64,000 nucleotides of DNA from Natronomonas gomsonensis. GTDB lineage: Archaea > Halobacteriota > Halobacteria > Halobacteriales > Haloarculaceae. The position numbers and the translations under genes are program-made. This document shows, in pieces, positions 29,069 through 38,932 of this stretch (positions are counted from its first letter, which is position 1; each line of letters begins with the position of its first letter). Below the pieces are notes generated by a model. The model was not told the origin of the DNA. It did no database searches and saw nothing but the letters and a program-made list of their open reading frames with translations. The stretch is taken from assembly GCF_013391635.1 (NCBI RefSeq), contig NZ_JACAWU010000002.1, positions 992,001 to 1,056,000 on the forward strand, read 5' to 3'.

Positions 29069-29785
29069 ATGGACCCGGTGTTCCTGCAGGCCGGCGACTG
29101 GGCGTTCATCGCCTCGAACGGGTCGTACCTGCTGGTCGGTACGGTCGTCACCGTGCTGTTGACGGTGACGAGCCTCGGCCTCGGCTTCCTCGCCGGCTTT
29201 CCGGCCGGCGCCATCGAGGTGTACGGCTCCGGATGGCTGGAGGACATCGTCAGCACCGTCGGCGTCGTCCTGCGCGGGACGCCAATCGTCGTGCTCATCG
29301 TCCTGTTTTATTTCGGATTACCGATTCCTGAAATCGGCCGAATCGAGGCCCTCGACATCCGGATGAGCACCTTCCTCGCCGCGACGCTTGCATTGGGCCT
29401 CCGGAGCGCCGCCTACCAGGGACAGGTGTTCCGCGGCGCCATCCAGTCCATCGACGAGGGCCAGATGGAGGCCGCACGCTCGGTCGGAATGACGAAACTG
29501 CAGGCCATCCGCCGTGTCGTCTTCCCACAGGCGCTTCGGCGCTCGGTACCAGGGTTCCAAAACGAGTTCACCATCGTTCTCAAGGACACGAGCGTCGCCT
29601 TCGCCATCGGACTGGCAGAGCTGCTGACCCGGGCGGAGAACCTCTATCTCCAGCCGGGACGAGGCACCGCAGTGATGGAGGTCATCATCACCATCAGCGC
29701 CATCTACTTCGTGCTCACCTTCACGACGAACCGTTCGCTCGATTACATCGAATCCGTGTACGCGACACCCGGAGGCAACGAATGA
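29069..29785 (+). CDS. Amino-acid ABC transporter permease (HisM/GlnP type)
   Basis: 238 residues with about five TM helices. The EAA loop that docks to the ATPase is visible as GQMEAARSVGMTKLQAIRRVVFPQALRR. It starts 5 nt after the binding-protein gene, and its stop overlaps the start of the ATPase gene (ATGA, 29782-29785). One of two permeases of the system, which should form a heterodimer with the other. Confidence 0.92.
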   Translation: MDPVFLQAGDWAFIASNGSYLLVGTVVTVLLTVTSLGLGFLAGFPAGAIEVYGSGWLEDIVSTVGVVLRGTPIVVLIVLFYFGLPIPEIGRIEALDIRMSTFLAATLALGLRSAAYQGQVFRGAIQSIDEGQMEAARSVGMTKLQAIRRVVFPQALRRSVPGFQNEFTIVLKDTSVAFAIGLAELLTRAENLYLQPGRGTAVMEVIITISAIYFVLTFTTNRSLDYIESVYATPGGNE

Positions 29786-30513
29786 GTCTACTACGCGTCG
29801 AGAACGTCGACAAATCCTACGGCGACGAGGAGGTACTGCACGACGTGAGTTTCGAGATGGACCGCCAGGACGTCGAGGTCATCGTCGGCCCCAGCGGCTC
29901 GGGGAAATCGACGATGCTCCGGTGTGTCAATCGACTCACCGAAATCGACGACGGCGCCATCTTCCTCGACGGCGAGGAGATTCACGGTATCGACGAAAAC
30001 GACCTTCGGCGCCGCGTCGGCATGGTGTTTCAGGACTTCAACCTCTTTGCCCACCGCACCGCCCGAGGCAACGTCACGCTCGGGTTGACCGAGGTGCTGG
30101 GACTGTCGAAGGAGGAGGCCCGAGCGAAGGCCGACGACTACCTCGGTCGCGTCGGCCTCGCTGAACAAGCCGATTCCTACCCGGCGGAACTTTCCGGCGG
30201 CCAGAAACAGCGCGTCGGCATCGCCCGCGCGCTAGCGATGGACCCCGAACTCATCCTCTTCGACGAACCGACGAGCGCACTCGACCCCGAACTCATCGGG
30301 GAGGTGCTGGAAGTGATGCGCGACCTCGCCGAGGGCGGGATGACGATGCTGTGTGTCACCCACGAGATGGGCTTTGCTCGCTCGGCGGCGTCGACGCTGA
30401 CGTTCCTCGATGAGGGCCGAATCGTCGAGCGCGGCCCGCCCGAACAGCTGTTCGATACCCCCGAACACGACCGCACGAGACAGTTCCTCAGTGAACTGAC
30501 CGACCTCCACTGA
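29782..30513 (+). CDS. Amino-acid ABC transporter ATP-binding protein
   Basis: 243 residues. Walker A GPSGSGKST, signature LSGGQKQRVGIARAL, Walker B LILFDEPTSAL, and the switch His in CVTHEM are all intact. It drives uptake of a polar amino acid through the two permeases on either side. Overlaps with the upstream permease gene by 4 nt and with the downstream permease gene by 1 nt, so a single operon. Confidence 0.95.
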   Translation: MSLLRVENVDKSYGDEEVLHDVSFEMDRQDVEVIVGPSGSGKSTMLRCVNRLTEIDDGAIFLDGEEIHGIDENDLRRRVGMVFQDFNLFAHRTARGNVTLGLTEVLGLSKEEARAKADDYLGRVGLAEQADSYPAELSGGQKQRVGIARALAMDPELILFDEPTSALDPELIGEVLEVMRDLAEGGMTMLCVTHEMGFARSAASTLTFLDEGRIVERGPPEQLFDTPEHDRTRQFLSELTDLH

Positions 30514-31526
30514 TGAGCGAGACGGAAGTCAGAGGGTCGACGGTCGGCGAGATTCCGGGGCGCAAGCGACTGGTCGTCATCGCAGTCGGGGCCGTCTTCT
30601 GGACGTGGCTGCTCGCCCGGTGGGCCTACCACAACACGCTGTTGGACCGCCTGTTCACCGCGTTGGGCTTTCCGGACCTCATCCGCTCGGAGCTGGGCTA
30701 CCGCCAACAGGAGCCGTGGCTTCCAGCAGCGCCATTCGAATCCGTCGCGGAAGCCATCCTGAGCGTCCAGAGTGCCTTCGGCCCCCTCGAGTTCCTCGTC
30801 GGGTGGGCAGCGTGGCCGTTCGAACTCGCAGCCTTTGCGACGACGACCGAACCCGCACTCGCCTCCGGGGCGTTCATCACGGTGTATCTCACCATCCTCT
30901 CGATGCTGTTCGGGCTGGTCATCGCCGTGCCGCTGTCGGTCGCTCGGGTGTACGGCGGGCCGATTCTCTCGGGAATCTCGCTCGTCTACACCGAACTCAT
31001 CCGCGGGACGCCGCTGCTCGCACAGCTGTTTTTCCTGTACTTCGGGCTGCCACTTGCGAGCTTCTTCAACGGCTTCGAGTTCGTCGGTGAGGGCGCGATT
31101 CCGCGCGCGTCGATTCTCGTCGCGATAATCGGCTTCACCATCAACTCCTCGGCGTACCAATCGGAGTACATCAGGTCCGCACTGCAGTCGGTCGACGCGG
31201 GCCAACTGACAGCCGCGCGGGCCGTCGGCCTCTCGAAACTCGACGGCATCAGACACGTCGTCCTCCCACAGGGACTGCGCTTTGCCATCCCCGGGTGGAC
31301 CAACGAGTTCGTCTACCTCATCAAGTACTCCTCGCTGGCGGCCTTCATCACCGTCCCGGAACTGTTCCGGCAGGCCCGAAACATCGGCTCCGACACCTTC
31401 CAGTTCACCGATATCTACGTCATCGCCGCGCTGTTCTATCTCGCCTTGGTGTTGACGACGGCACTCGCGATGTCGAAACTCGAAGACGCGGTGGCGATTC
31501 CCGGACTGGGGTCGTCATCCCGCTGA
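30513..31526 (+). CDS. Amino-acid ABC transporter permease, second subunit
   Basis: 337 residues, about 100 longer than the first permease because of an N-terminal extension with extra hydrophobic segments (KRLVVIAVGAVFWTWLLA). The EAA loop reads GQLTAARAVGLSKLDGIRHVVLPQGLR. Last gene of the transporter operon, converging on rfcL (its stop at 31526 abuts the rfcL stop at 31527). Confidence 0.9.
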   Translation: MSETEVRGSTVGEIPGRKRLVVIAVGAVFWTWLLARWAYHNTLLDRLFTALGFPDLIRSELGYRQQEPWLPAAPFESVAEAILSVQSAFGPLEFLVGWAAWPFELAAFATTTEPALASGAFITVYLTILSMLFGLVIAVPLSVARVYGGPILSGISLVYTELIRGTPLLAQLFFLYFGLPLASFFNGFEFVGEGAIPRASILVAIIGFTINSSAYQSEYIRSALQSVDAGQLTAARAVGLSKLDGIRHVVLPQGLRFAIPGWTNEFVYLIKYSSLAAFITVPELFRQARNIGSDTFQFTDIYVIAALFYLALVLTTALAMSKLEDAVAIPGLGSSSR

Positions 31527-33008
31527 CTACATGAAATCCGAGAGACCGGCCTGTCCGTCGTCATCTTCGGCGGCTTCGGCGCGTTCCTCGGTGGTCCGCT
31601 CGGCGTCTTCATCGTCGCTTTCGGTGCCGTCGTCCGAGGGCTCCGAACTGCCGAAGTCGGCGAGCGTGCCGCTGCTTTCGCTGCCGTCTTCGGACACTGT
31701 TTCGTCGTCGCCGTTTTCGGCCGCCGATTCCAGTTGGGCGAAGGCGCCCCCGGAGTGGTCGACGGCCTCCTGTTCGAGTAGTTCTTCGGCGTCCTCGACG
31801 ATTCCCTGCACCTTGTTGGTCGTCTTTCCCGACCCGGTGATGAAGGAGACGTGTTCGGCATCGAGGTCGTAGCGAGCGACCATCCGAACCGTGAGGTCGC
31901 GGTTCCGACAGTGGTGGGTCATCGCCGCGAGATATGGCATGATTTCCCGGCGAGCGGTCGCCGTCGAAACGCCGGCCGTTTCGGCGATTTTCCGGGCGAT
32001 GTAGTCCCGCGTCGAGTCTCGCGAGGACCGATACGGCGCGCCACCGTATCGGGTCCAGCCACCGCGGTCGGACCGTCTGACCGCCGCGACGCCCGCGGCG
32101 ACGTTGTCGGTGGCGTAGCGCCAGTAACTGTAGTTCTGGGTCGCACGAACCCGACCGAGCCACACGTCGGCGTCGGCGAGGTGTTCGTAGGCGTCGGCGA
32201 GTTCGTCACCCTCGTACACCTTGGGCACCTTGTCCTCTATCCACTGCAGTAAGTCGTCGGGTGTCTCGTCGACCGAGTAGGCCGTCTGGAGGGCGTCTTC
32301 GGCGGACTCCTCTTTCAGCACGGCATCGAGAAACGAGAAGATGTCGACCGTCTTGTCGCGGTCGCTTTCCTCGCCCTCGGGGCGTATCTCGCCGTCGCGT
32401 TCCCGTGATTGGAGGTCCTTGATGGCGCCTCGAAGGTCACCGCGGTTCTGCTCGGCGATGCCCTTCAGCACCGATTCCTCGAAGGCGACGTTCTCCTGTC
32501 GGCAGATATCCCGGAGGACGGGGACGATAGAGCGCGAGGAGATGTCGCGGAACTCGATGTCGCGGCAGGCGCTCCGGAGCCCCGACGACATCTCGTAGTA
32601 GTCGTTGGCGATGAGGACGATGGGTTGGGTGGCGTTTTTCACCAGTCGCGTCATCGCCGCCGCGCCGCCGCGGTCCTTGTGCTGGTGGAGGTTGTCGGCC
32701 TCGTCTAAGATGATGAGTTGTCGGGAGCCACCGAGCGTCGTATTCGAGGCCGCCCGCCCCGCCACGCGGTCGATTTCGTCTTTCGTCCGGGAGTTCGAGG
32801 CGTTCAGCTCCATCACCGGCCACCCCATGTCGTTGGCCAGGGCGTGGGCCGCCGAGGTCTTCCCGACGCCCGGCGAGCCATGGATGACGACCGCCTCGCC
32901 GTGGTCGTCCCACGTTTCGGCCCACTCCTTCAGCGCGTCGCGGGCCTTGTCGTTCCCGCGGACCTCCGACAGCGTCGAAGGGCGGTACTTTTCCGTCCAA
33001 TCACTCAT
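31527..33008 (-). CDS. rfcL: Replication factor C large subunit
   Basis: 493 residues. The AAA+ clamp loader, with RfcS, opens the PCNA ring. Walker A GSPGVGKTSAAH (Lys50), Walker B LIILDEADNL and sensor-1 LIANDYYEM are present. A long acidic tail of about 100 residues, rich in Asp, Glu and Ser, ends in QAGLSDFM, which fits the PIP box that binds PCNA at the C-terminus of archaeal RfcL. Length is typical of haloarchaea. Confidence 0.95.
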   Translation of the reverse strand: MSDWTEKYRPSTLSEVRGNDKARDALKEWAETWDDHGEAVVIHGSPGVGKTSAAHALANDMGWPVMELNASNSRTKDEIDRVAGRAASNTTLGGSRQLIILDEADNLHQHKDRGGAAAMTRLVKNATQPIVLIANDYYEMSSGLRSACRDIEFRDISSRSIVPVLRDICRQENVAFEESVLKGIAEQNRGDLRGAIKDLQSRERDGEIRPEGEESDRDKTVDIFSFLDAVLKEESAEDALQTAYSVDETPDDLLQWIEDKVPKVYEGDELADAYEHLADADVWLGRVRATQNYSYWRYATDNVAAGVAAVRRSDRGGWTRYGGAPYRSSRDSTRDYIARKIAETAGVSTATARREIMPYLAAMTHHCRNRDLTVRMVARYDLDAEHVSFITGSGKTTNKVQGIVEDAEELLEQEAVDHSGGAFAQLESAAENGDDETVSEDGSESSGTLADFGSSEPSDDGTESDDEDAERTTEERAEAAEDDDGQAGLSDFM

Positions 33009-33062
33009 TATCGGAGGGAGGTTCGTGGCGGGTAAAGTGATTGCGGAGCGACCGACATCGCC

Positions 33063-33620
33063 CTACGCCTCTCGGAGGTCGTCGACGGCCTTCGAGCGAA
33101 TCCCCGCGGCCGCCACCTCGTCGGCCCGTCGGACGATTTCGGCCTCCAGCGTCGCCGGTTCGACCGTCGTCCGCGAGGAATGGGCAAGGACGATGTGGGC
33201 GATTTCGACCGGGAGGTTGGCACGGGAGACGACCGCCACGCCGTAGTGGGGATGTCCCAACAGGTCGCCGACTTCGGTCGTCTCCATCCCGTCGAACTCG
33301 TAGGGTTTCGAGACGTCGTGGACGAGCGCGCCCGCGATGACGACATCGAGGTCGATGTCGAGGTCCGAATCGCGGGCGAGCAGCGACTCGGCGAGCCCGA
33401 CCGCACACGAGGTCACGTCACGGACGTGCTCGACGAGTGAGGCCTCGTCCGCCTCGATGTCCAACTCGCGTTGAGCCGGCGGAAACCACGGCACGTCGGG
33501 GAGGTCCTCGACGTCGAGTCCGTTGATGCCGGCCGCAGTGGTCCACGCCGAGGCGACGCCAGTTCGGAGGGTGTCGTCGTCGATACTCTCGATTTCGGGG
33601 AAGACGTCCTCGATCTCCAT
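33063..33620 (-). CDS. HD-domain phosphohydrolase
   Basis: 185 residues. The HD motif is GALVHDVSKPYEFDG, with an upstream His in LVEHVRDVTS and another His in LGHPHYGVAV and HIVLAHSSR, giving the metal set of the HD superfamily. Such proteins hydrolyse nucleotides or cyclic nucleotides; the substrate is unknown. On the same strand as rfcL and 54 nt upstream of it, so perhaps cotranscribed with it. Confidence 0.85.
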   Translation of the reverse strand: MEIEDVFPEIESIDDDTLRTGVASAWTTAAGINGLDVEDLPDVPWFPPAQRELDIEADEASLVEHVRDVTSCAVGLAESLLARDSDLDIDLDVVIAGALVHDVSKPYEFDGMETTEVGDLLGHPHYGVAVVSRANLPVEIAHIVLAHSSRTTVEPATLEAEIVRRADEVAAAGIRSKAVDDLREA

Positions 33621-33715
33621 ACCACCACGACGACGGGCAGGCCGCTAAACGCTGTGGAACCCGTCCGACACCAGTCGTGGGCAGGACTTATGCGGTGCGT
33701 GCCGAATCACCCTGT

Positions 33716-34060
33716 ATGGTCGACGACATCGACGGGACGACACTCGCCCAGCGAATCATCCTCTGTTGTTTGGCCGACCTCTCGACCGAGGGGGCGACGC
33801 CAGCGAACTCCGCGGAGATACGCGAGTTGGCCACAGAGCGAATCGATAAGACGGACACCGATGCGGCCGGCCACCTCACCGAAGCCGACGTGATGCGCGC
33901 GCTCAACGCGCTGGTCGAATCCGAGTTCGTCGAGGAGTCCTCACCCGACAGCCACTCGCCCGTCGGCAAGGGCCGACTCGAATATTCGCTGACGAGCGAC
34001 CCCGAGGCGGTGCGGTCGGCGCTTCGAAGCGACGAGCGAATCGCACCGCTGTTGGAGTGA
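33716..34060 (+). CDS. Winged-helix-like haloarchaeal protein, unknown
   Basis: 114 residues from the ATG at 33716, which has a TTATG-type AT-rich element about 25 nt upstream. The helical N-terminal half and the strand-containing end (DVMRALNALVESEFVEESS, GRLEYSLT) look like a winged helix. No DNA-binding partner is apparent. Convergent with the lipoprotein gene (2 nt between the stops). Confidence 0.6.
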   Translation: MVDDIDGTTLAQRIILCCLADLSTEGATPANSAEIRELATERIDKTDTDAAGHLTEADVMRALNALVESEFVEESSPDSHSPVGKGRLEYSLTSDPEAVRSALRSDERIAPLLE

Positions 34061-34061
34061 G

Positions 34062-35093
34062 TCAGCCGCCGAGTTCGATATCGACGAGCGACGTGTCGCT
34101 GATTCGAATCCGCGACTCGAAGTAGTCGCCGTCACGTCGGTAGAACCGGAGCCAACTCGCGACCTCCCGCCCCTCGGGAAGCGACAGGTCATCCGCCGAA
34201 AGCGTCGAGAGCACCGACTCGAAGGCCTCAGATGGGGCGCCTTCCTCGTGGTATCCCGTTATCGCCGTCGACTCCTCGAAGAGATCCCGTTCCGCCTCCG
34301 AGAGCGAGTCGCTCTCGACGGTGGCGACGACGTGTTCGGATTCGACGTGGTCGACCAGTGCCGACCGCCCGTCCGCGACGGAATCGAGGGTGTGGGTGTA
34401 CCGCGTCGTCTCGACGGCCTCTCGCTCGACGTGGAGTCGAACGGCGAGTTCCTCGGGACCGAACTCCGAATCCGGTTCGACGAGGGCGTACTCGAACGGT
34501 GGGTCGGGAACGAGGTCGCTGTTCTCGGGGTCCAGCGGCTCGAAGAAGACGGTTCCCCGGCGGTACGCCCGTTGGGCCTCGTGGTCGCGTTCTTCCAGCA
34601 CCGAGACGTGGGCCTCGGCGATGGCGTCGTCGACTATTTCGGCGTCCGACTCCGAGAGTCCATCCCGCGGCGTCGTCGTGTAGTCGACACCCGCGGGGAG
34701 TTCATCGAGCGGCTCCATCCAGACGACCCACCGCTCTAGTGTGGCCGGTTCGGCCTCGACACGAACGCGGTGGTAGGAACCGTCGACTTCGGTGTAGGCC
34801 GGGCGGTAGCCGTCCTCGCCGCTGGGTCGTTCCTCGACCAGCGGAATCTCGATTGATTCGACCGAACCGGTCTCGCGTAACTCCTCCGCGAGGCGTTCGG
34901 CGTCGCTCTCGTCGTAGTGGACGGCGTTGGACGCTGGCCGCCACGTGAACAACTCGACTGGGTCGGCACCAGCCTCGGGGCGGCTCTTGAGCGTTCGTCT
35001 GGCACCACCGAACGTAGAACAGCCCGCGAGGGCGGTCGTGCCGGCGGCGAGGGCGCCGACGAGGAACCGCCGCCGCGATGGCTCGAAGGGCAT
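34062..35093 (-). CDS. Tat-exported lipoprotein of unknown function
   Basis: 343 residues. The N-terminus has a twin-arginine motif (SRRRFLVGALAAG) and a lipobox ending ALAGC (Cys25), so it is exported folded and anchored outside by lipid. The mature part is acidic and beta-rich with no recognised domain. It has a free TATA-poor region upstream (35094-35175) and faces the carB stop. Confidence 0.8.
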   Translation of the reverse strand: MPFEPSRRRFLVGALAAGTTALAGCSTFGGARRTLKSRPEAGADPVELFTWRPASNAVHYDESDAERLAEELRETGSVESIEIPLVEERPSGEDGYRPAYTEVDGSYHRVRVEAEPATLERWVVWMEPLDELPAGVDYTTTPRDGLSESDAEIVDDAIAEAHVSVLEERDHEAQRAYRRGTVFFEPLDPENSDLVPDPPFEYALVEPDSEFGPEELAVRLHVEREAVETTRYTHTLDSVADGRSALVDHVESEHVVATVESDSLSEAERDLFEESTAITGYHEEGAPSEAFESVLSTLSADDLSLPEGREVASWLRFYRRDGDYFESRIRISDTSLVDIELGG

Positions 35094-35175
35094 ATCCGAG
35101 GTGACGGAAGCCGAACCTAAAGGCCTTCAGAAGACACAAACGCGGGGTTTAGTTACCGCGTCGCACGCCGAGGCG

Positions 35176-38100
35176 TCACTCGCCCCAGTTGCGGCGCTCG
35201 GTCGGCCGCTCCGACAGCGCCATCACGTCCAGCGGTTCGTCCTTCGTCTCGATGGCCTCCAGCGCCGCACGGGCGCTCGGAACCGTCGAGAAGTAGGTCA
35301 CCGTCTCCTCGACGGCGACCTCCAGAACGTCGCGGTCCCGCGAGAAGATGACGTCTATCTCGCCGTCACGGATGGCCTGTTCGAGGTCCTCGAAGTCGTC
35401 TTTCTCATGGACCTCGAAGTTGCGTTCGGCGCCCTCGCGCACGTCGGAGATGTCCTCGTTCTTCTGAGACATCCCGCGCAGGGTTTCGAGGTCGACGACG
35501 GCAGTCCCCTCGGTGGGGATGGGTTTGCCGGTCGACGATTGGGCCTTCAGGTACGCCTTCCCGAAGGAGCGTGCCGTTCCCATGACCTCGCCGGTGGATT
35601 TCATCTCGGGGCCGAGACGGGGGTCGCTGCCCGGTAGGCGGTCGAACGGCAGGACGACCTCCTTCACGGAGACGTGTTCGGGAATCTGCTCGTGGGCCTG
35701 GAGTTCGTCCAGCGACTGGCCAGCCATCACCTTCGCCGCGAGTTTGGCGATGGGGACGCCCGTGGCCTTCGAGACGAACGGGACGGTACGGGACGAACGG
35801 GGATTGGCCTCGAGGACGTACACCTCGCCGTCGCGGACGGCGAGTTGGACGTTCAGCAGGCCGACGGTGTCGAGCGCGCGAGCGATGTCGAGTGCCACCT
35901 CGCGGACGCGTTCGAGCGTCTCCTGGGACAGCGACCGCGGCGGAATCATACACGCCGAGTCACCGGAGTGGACGCCGGCGGCCTCGACGTGTTCCATGAT
36001 GCCGCCGATGAGCACGTCCTCGCCATCCGCTACTGCGTCGACGTCGAGTTCGACGGCGTCGGCGAGGAACTCGTCGACGAGGATGGGCTTGTCGGGGGCG
36101 ACGCGAACCGCCTCCTCGATGTACTCCTTCAGTTCCTCGTCGGAGTACACCACGTCCATCGCGCGGCCGCCCAGCACGTAGGAGGGGCGGACGAGGACAG
36201 GATAGCCGATGTCGTGGGCCAACTCGAGGGCCTCTTGTTCGCTGGTCGCCGTACCGCCCTTCGGCTGGCTGATGCCGAGTTCGTCCATCAGGACGTTGAA
36301 CCGGTCGCGGTCCTCCGCGAGGTCCATCGCCTCGACGGACGTGCCCATGATTTCACAGTCGAGGTCGCGGCGTTCGAGTTCCTTCTCGAGTGGGTCGCCG
36401 ACGTTGACGGAGGTCTGACCACCGAACTGGACCATCACGCCGTCGGCGTTGGTCTCCTCGACGATGTCGGCCACCTCTTCGGCCGTGATGGGTTCGAAGA
36501 ACAGCCCGTCGGAGGTGTCGTAGTCCGTCGACACCGTCTCGGGGTTGTTGTTGACGACGTGGGCGTCGATGCCCTCCTCGCGGAGCGCACGCACGGCGTG
36601 GACCGCACAGTAGTCGAACTCGACGCCCTGTCCGATACGGATGGGGCCGCCGCCGACGACCACGACCGACTCGACGTCGCGGTCGACCTGCACCTCGCTT
36701 GCGCCCTGTCCCGTGGGTGGTTCACGCGCGGAGTAGTAGTACGGCGTCGACGCACGGAACTCGCCGGCACAGGTGTCGACCTGCTTGTAGGTGCGACTGG
36801 AGGTTTCGTTCTCCACGTCGTCGACTGTCACCCCTGCGCCGTCGGTTTCGACCGGCCGACCTTCGCCGTCGTCGTCTTCTGCGTCCTGTACCTCGGAGGG
36901 TATCCAGGAGGCGTGGGTGTCGTTGAATTCGCCGCCGGCGATGGCGGTGACTTCCTGATTGGTGAAGCCGGCATCGGCGGCGATCTGGAACTCGCCGTCT
37001 TGTGCGGCGTCGGCGGCATCAGCGATGCGCTTGAACCGCTCGACGTACCACTCGTAGATGCCCGTCAACTCGACGACTTTCTCGACGGTGTAGTCGCGGT
37101 CGAAGGCCTCGAAGATGGCGTAGGGACGGTCCGGCGTCGGCCGGATGAGGTACTGTTCTTCGAGTTCCTCGTCGCCCACGTCGGCCCAGTCGACAGCGGG
37201 GTCGTACTCCGAGGACCGCAGCGCCTTCAGCATCGACTCCTCGAACGTTCGGCCGATAGACATCGCCTCGCCCGTCGATTTCATCGCCGGGCCGAGTTCG
37301 AACTCCACGTCGGAGAACTTGTCCTTCGGCCACCGTGGGACCTTCGTGACGATGTAGTCGATTGCGGGTTCGAACGCCGCCGTCGTCTCGCCGGTGATTT
37401 CGTTGTCGATTTCGTGGAGGCGCTTGCCCATCGCGACCTTCGCCGTGACGCGGGCGATGGGGTAGCCGGTCGCCTTCGAGGCCAAAGCCGAGGACCGCGA
37501 GACGCGGGGGTTGACCTCGACGACGCGGTACTCCCCGGAGGGCGTGCCGTCGTCGCGCCAGGCGTGTTGGATGTTACAGCCGCCCTCGATACCGAGTTCG
37601 CGGATGACCTTCAGCGCCGAGTCGCGCATCTCCTGGTGGGCCTCGTCGGGGATGACCTGACTGGGCGTGACGACCGTCGACTCGCCGGTGTGGATGCCCA
37701 TCGGGTCGATGTTCTCCATGTTGCAGATGATGATACAGGAGTCGTCGGCGTCCCGCATCACCTCGTATTCGAGTTCGACCCAGCCGGCGATGGACTCGGT
37801 GATCTGGACTTCGTGATTCCGGGAGAGCTGGAAGCCCTTGCGGGCGATTTCCCGCAGTTCGTCCATGTCGTCGACGACGCCGGAACCCGAGCCACCGAGG
37901 GTGTAGGCGGTGCGGGCGATGACCGGCAGACCGCCGACTTCCTCGACGGCGTCTTCGATTTCGTCCATCGACTCGATGGTCGCTGAGCTACACACGGGTT
38001 CGCCGATATTCCGCATCCGTTCGCGGAACAGTTGGCGGTCCTCCGTCGCGTAGATGGTGTCCAGCGGCGTCCCCATGATTTCGACGTCGTGTTCCTCGAG

Positions 38101-38415
38101 GACGCCCTCCTCGGCGAGTTCGGCGGTGACGTTCAGGCCGGTCTGGCCGCCGAGGCCGGCGATGACGCCGTCGGGTTTCTCCTCGCGGATGACCTCGGCG
38201 ATGGCCTCGGTGGTGATGGGTTCGACGTACACCTTGTCGGCCATCTCGGGGTCCGTCATGATGGTCGCCGGATTGGAGTTGACGAGGACGACCCGGGCGC
38301 CTTCCTCCTGGAGCGCCCGACACGCCTGTGCGCCGGAGTAGTCGAACTCGGCCGCCTGTCCGATTTGAATGGGTCCGCTGCCGATGAGCAGGATAGTGCG
38401 GTCCTCGTCTGGCAT
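35176..38415 (-). CDS. carB: Carbamoyl-phosphate synthase large subunit
   Basis: 1079 residues. Two homologous halves each carry an ATP-grasp domain; the first activates bicarbonate, the second phosphorylates carbamate, and a C-terminal MGS-like domain (from about 930) is the allosteric part. Visible motifs include LIGSGPIQIGQAAEFDYSG (first half), VGGGPIRIGQGVEFDYCAVH (second half) and the repeated EVNPRVSRSSALASKATGYP-type signature. A haloarchaeal acidic insertion (DAEDDDGEGRPVE) lies near the middle. carA is 26 kb away; an element nearly identical to the carA operator lies upstream. Confidence 0.96.
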   Translation of the reverse strand: MPDEDRTILLIGSGPIQIGQAAEFDYSGAQACRALQEEGARVVLVNSNPATIMTDPEMADKVYVEPITTEAIAEVIREEKPDGVIAGLGGQTGLNVTAELAEEGVLEEHDVEIMGTPLDTIYATEDRQLFRERMRNIGEPVCSSATIESMDEIEDAVEEVGGLPVIARTAYTLGGSGSGVVDDMDELREIARKGFQLSRNHEVQITESIAGWVELEYEVMRDADDSCIIICNMENIDPMGIHTGESTVVTPSQVIPDEAHQEMRDSALKVIRELGIEGGCNIQHAWRDDGTPSGEYRVVEVNPRVSRSSALASKATGYPIARVTAKVAMGKRLHEIDNEITGETTAAFEPAIDYIVTKVPRWPKDKFSDVEFELGPAMKSTGEAMSIGRTFEESMLKALRSSEYDPAVDWADVGDEELEEQYLIRPTPDRPYAIFEAFDRDYTVEKVVELTGIYEWYVERFKRIADAADAAQDGEFQIAADAGFTNQEVTAIAGGEFNDTHASWIPSEVQDAEDDDGEGRPVETDGAGVTVDDVENETSSRTYKQVDTCAGEFRASTPYYYSAREPPTGQGASEVQVDRDVESVVVVGGGPIRIGQGVEFDYCAVHAVRALREEGIDAHVVNNNPETVSTDYDTSDGLFFEPITAEEVADIVEETNADGVMVQFGGQTSVNVGDPLEKELERRDLDCEIMGTSVEAMDLAEDRDRFNVLMDELGISQPKGGTATSEQEALELAHDIGYPVLVRPSYVLGGRAMDVVYSDEELKEYIEEAVRVAPDKPILVDEFLADAVELDVDAVADGEDVLIGGIMEHVEAAGVHSGDSACMIPPRSLSQETLERVREVALDIARALDTVGLLNVQLAVRDGEVYVLEANPRSSRTVPFVSKATGVPIAKLAAKVMAGQSLDELQAHEQIPEHVSVKEVVLPFDRLPGSDPRLGPEMKSTGEVMGTARSFGKAYLKAQSSTGKPIPTEGTAVVDLETLRGMSQKNEDISDVREGAERNFEVHEKDDFEDLEQAIRDGEIDVIFSRDRDVLEVAVEETVTYFSTVPSARAALEAIETKDEPLDVMALSERPTERRNWGE

Positions 38416-38437
38416 TACTCGACCCCAATCCGTACAT

Positions 38438-38447
38438 CGTAATAAGC
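38438..38447 (-). promoter_or_regulatory. TATA box of carB
   Basis: On the minus strand GCTTATTACG, centred about 28 nt before the carB ATG at 38415, a leaderless spacing. The carA-type operator is at 38477-38495, some 35 bp further upstream. Confidence 0.5.
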
Positions 38448-38476
38448 CCGGCGATAGAATGCGGATATCGTAACGC

Positions 38477-38495
38477 GAGTACGAATTTCGAATCG
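38477..38495. promoter_or_regulatory. carB copy of the carA/lrp operator
   Basis: GAGTACGAATTTCGAATCG matches the reverse complement of the carA-side element (9252-9270) at 16 of 19 positions, including the whole core TACGAATTTCG. It lies about 62-80 nt upstream of the carB ATG and upstream of the TATA box. It is less perfectly palindromic than the carA copy. Confidence 0.6.
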
Positions 38496-38563
38496 AAAGA
38501 GGTTTGTTGCAGGCGGCGCCAGCGCTGCCGCTCTAGGTGAAACAGCAGCGACGGGAGGAAAAC

Positions 38564-38791
38564 TCAGTTCACTTCGCCGAGTCGGTAGCGATAGGGCTGG
38601 CCGTCGATGACCTCGACTTCGCCGACCTGTGCCTCTCGGCCGAGAACGGTCGCAACCTGGTGAGCGCTGTCGAACTCCTCGCCGTGCTCCTCAAGAAGGT
38701 CGAGTATCTCCCGGGCCGTCAGCGGCTCCTCGGGGTCGGCCTTCGACAGCACGGTTCGGATGCGCTCGAACTCACCCCGGCGTATGCGCAT
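38564..38791 (-). CDS. Small winged-helix-like protein
   Basis: 75 residues from the ATG at 38791; a frame nine codons longer exists, but the AT-rich stretch at 38810-38820 then would lie in the coding sequence, and at the shorter start it serves as a TATA box at leaderless distance. The sequence is helical with a final beta pair (EVIDGQPYRYRLGEV), a winged-helix outline. The gene is upstream of carB on the same strand, 148 nt away, and converges with nothing. Function unknown. Confidence 0.6.
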   Translation of the reverse strand: MRIRRGEFERIRTVLSKADPEEPLTAREILDLLEEHGEEFDSAHQVATVLGREAQVGEVEVIDGQPYRYRLGEVN

Positions 38792-38932
38792 GTTCTTACA
38801 CATGTGCCCACATACCATAACACCCCGTCAGACAAACGTCGGACGAGTGAACGACGAAAACCGAAAGACGGAGCAGGGATGGACTCGCCGACGTTCGTCA
38901 GACATCGAACATCGAATTCGTGTGACGCGGTG

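Noticed and set aside
35674..37986. A 770-codon open frame antisense to carB
   Set aside because: Entirely inside carB, which has full ATP-grasp signatures; composition is typical of a shadow.
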